From positions 21,421-85,420 of the forward strand of contig NZ_BAYD01000040.1 of the NCBI RefSeq assembly GCF_000685075.1: a DNA stretch of 64,000 nt. Reading direction: 5' to 3'. Made by a program: the position numbers and the translations under genes. Below, in pieces: positions 62,763 through 64,000 of the stretch. How positions within the stretch are numbered: position 1 is the first letter of the stretch; each line of letters begins with the position of its first letter. This DNA is from Paraburkholderia oxyphila NBRC 105797 (GTDB taxonomy: Bacteria; Pseudomonadota; Gammaproteobacteria; Burkholderiales; Burkholderiaceae). A model generated the notes under the pieces. That model saw nothing but the letters and a program-made list of their open reading frames with translations, was not told where the DNA came from and made no database searches.

Positions 62763-63140
62763 ATGGATATGCTATGTGCTCTTGCTTCGTTGTTGTTATT
62801 TCAGTGCCTTGGCGAGGGTGTGTCGTATGTCCTCAAGCTGCCGATACCAGGCCCCGTAATTGGCATGCTCCTGTTACTCGGTTTTCTGTCAATTCGCCCC
62901 CAAACTGCCAACGCGATCGAGCCGACCGCGCTTGAGCTACTGCGCCATCTATCTTTGCTTTTCATCCCGGCCGGCGTCGGCATTATGGCTTCCGCTGGAT
63001 CGGTGAGCGGACAGATCATTGCGATAGTCGCGGCAATCGTCGTCAGCACTACCTTGGCGATCGTCGTGACGGCGCTTGTGACCCGTGCGCTCTTACGCCG
63101 GCAGCAACGCACGGCTGCCACAAGGGGAGCAGCGCAATGA
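62763..63140 (+). CDS. CidA/LrgA family holin-like protein
   Basis: 125 residues, four membrane helices. LLLFQCLGEGVSYVLKLPIPGPVIGMLLLLGFL and LSLLFIPAGVGIMA are the LrgA/CidA signatures. The pair is linked to cell lysis control and to pyruvate or short organic acid transport. ATG 62763 follows GGAG. It overlaps the lrgB gene by four bases (ATGA). Confidence 0.9.
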   Translation: MDMLCALASLLLFQCLGEGVSYVLKLPIPGPVIGMLLLLGFLSIRPQTANAIEPTALELLRHLSLLFIPAGVGIMASAGSVSGQIIAIVAAIVVSTTLAIVVTALVTRALLRRQQRTAATRGAAQ

Positions 63141-63871
63141 CCTCCATCCCGAAAATCGGAGCAATCTGGGTCTACCTTGCGGCATCGCCGCTGCTCGGCT
63201 TAACGCTAACTCTGCTAGCCTACCTCTTTGCCATGACGGTGTACGCGAAGGCACACTACAATCCGATGGCCAATCCTGTATTGATTGCCGTTGCGCTCGT
63301 CGTCGCGCTCCTCGAATTCACGCATACCCCGTATGCCACATATTTCCAGGGGGCGCAGTTCGTCCACTTCCTGCTTGGTCCCGCAACCGTGGCCCTGGCA
63401 GTGCCCCTCTATCGCCAGTGGTCGAACCTGAAACGAGCTGCACTGCCCCTGATTGCCGGCCTGGCCGCGGGATCCCTGACAGCGATCGTTTCAGCTGTCG
63501 CCACCGCGGAATTACTCGGAGCCTCCGCTCAGACGCTCTCTTCGCTGGCTCCGAAATCGGCGACCACCCCCATTGCGATGGCAGTCGCATCCGAAGTCGG
63601 CGGCTTACCTTCATTGACCGCAGTATTGGTGATTTCCACCGGTGTGCTGGGTGCGGTTACCGCGCGGCCAATCCTCAACCTTCTTCGCGTTACCGAGGCC
63701 GAGGTCCGCGGATTTGCGCTCGGAGTGGCGTCCCACGGAATAGGTACCGCACGTGCCTTCCAGGTCAGTGAACAAATGGGTGCCTTCGCAGGGCTCGGAA
63801 TGGGCTTGAACGGCGTGTTCACCGCGATCGTCGTGCCGATACTGCTGCCTTTTCTCACGCGATGGCTTTAG
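63137..63871 (+). CDS. LrgB family protein
   Basis: 244 residues, multiple membrane helices, with SLAPKSATTPIAMAVASEVGGLPSLTAVLVISTGVLGAV and GVASHGIGTARAFQVSEQMGAFAGLGMGLNGV, the conserved LrgB core. It works with the LrgA-like protein encoded just upstream. Nothing recognisable follows in the last 129 bases of the window. Confidence 0.92.
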   Translation: MTSIPKIGAIWVYLAASPLLGLTLTLLAYLFAMTVYAKAHYNPMANPVLIAVALVVALLEFTHTPYATYFQGAQFVHFLLGPATVALAVPLYRQWSNLKRAALPLIAGLAAGSLTAIVSAVATAELLGASAQTLSSLAPKSATTPIAMAVASEVGGLPSLTAVLVISTGVLGAVTARPILNLLRVTEAEVRGFALGVASHGIGTARAFQVSEQMGAFAGLGMGLNGVFTAIVVPILLPFLTRWL

Positions 63872-64000
63872 CAGGCTGTTGAAATTGGATACGGTGTAAA
63901 CGGGCGCTGCGGGCTGTGCGTTAGACATATCGTGTTCATGACCTTGGGCGGACGAGAGCGATGCGCGGAATGGATGAGATGCAAGAACCTCTGTTCACAA

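Overview
The window is high-GC DNA of a betaproteobacterial type. The long divergent catabolic operons, OprB and OmpC-type porins, a DUF3331 protein, many LysR/TetR/AraC/PucR regulators and scattered IS remnants point to the Burkholderiaceae (Paraburkholderia, Caballeronia or Burkholderia). The assignment is by gene content only. No rRNA, tRNA, CRISPR array, prophage core or replication origin was seen.

Layout. (1) 1-10030: amine/GABA-type catabolism. It holds the start of a PuuB-like amine oxidase, a GabT/PuuE-type aminotransferase, a divergent PucR regulator, a large FAD/Fe-S 2-hydroxyacid dehydrogenase, a succinate-semialdehyde-type dehydrogenase, a truncated GNAT protein and a GhrA-like reductase. 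(2) 10031-14004: decayed DNA with a partial TetR-gene duplicate, an OprB-family porin and a deleted IS630-family element whose insertion supplies the stop codon of the next gene. (3) 14002-28135: a catabolic island read leftward: RraA, FAH hydrolase, aldo/keto reductase, MhpA-type hydroxylase, extradiol dioxygenase, MFS, TauD dioxygenase, glyoxalase I, LysR, FMN hydroxyacid oxidase, HpaI aldolase and aldehyde dehydrogenase, with a divergent HpaR-like MarR gene. Its make-up is that of an aromatic meta-cleavage route whose substrate I cannot name.

(4) 28136-29740: decayed DNA with a 155-bp inverted-repeat-bounded element. (5) 29741-43452: a sarcosine/one-carbon module: FolD, a FolB-like protein, two TetR regulators, an ABC binding protein, a porin, SoxB-D-A-G, PurU and an amino acid permease. 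Heterotetrameric sarcosine oxidase makes methylene-THF; FolD carries it to formyl-THF and PurU releases formate and THF. Shared palindromes upstream of folD and of the binding-protein gene suggest one regulon.

(6) 43453-45318: junk-like DNA with IS6-family remnants, two more copies of the 150-bp element, a perfect 50-bp palindrome, and three related operator-like palindromes ahead of an Ohr/OsmC peroxidase gene. (7) 45319-47684: Ohr, a secreted esterase, a small exported protein and DUF3331. (8) 48298-58505: DoxX, HD hydrolase, isochorismatase-type hydrolase and an EmrAB-TolC-like efflux set, followed on the other strand by a large ATPase/TPR regulator and an AraC regulator. (9) 58920-62225: an exported VOC protein, a YtcJ-type amidohydrolase with a Cys/His-rich tail, and a XapX protein. 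(10) 62763-63871: an LrgA/LrgB pair.
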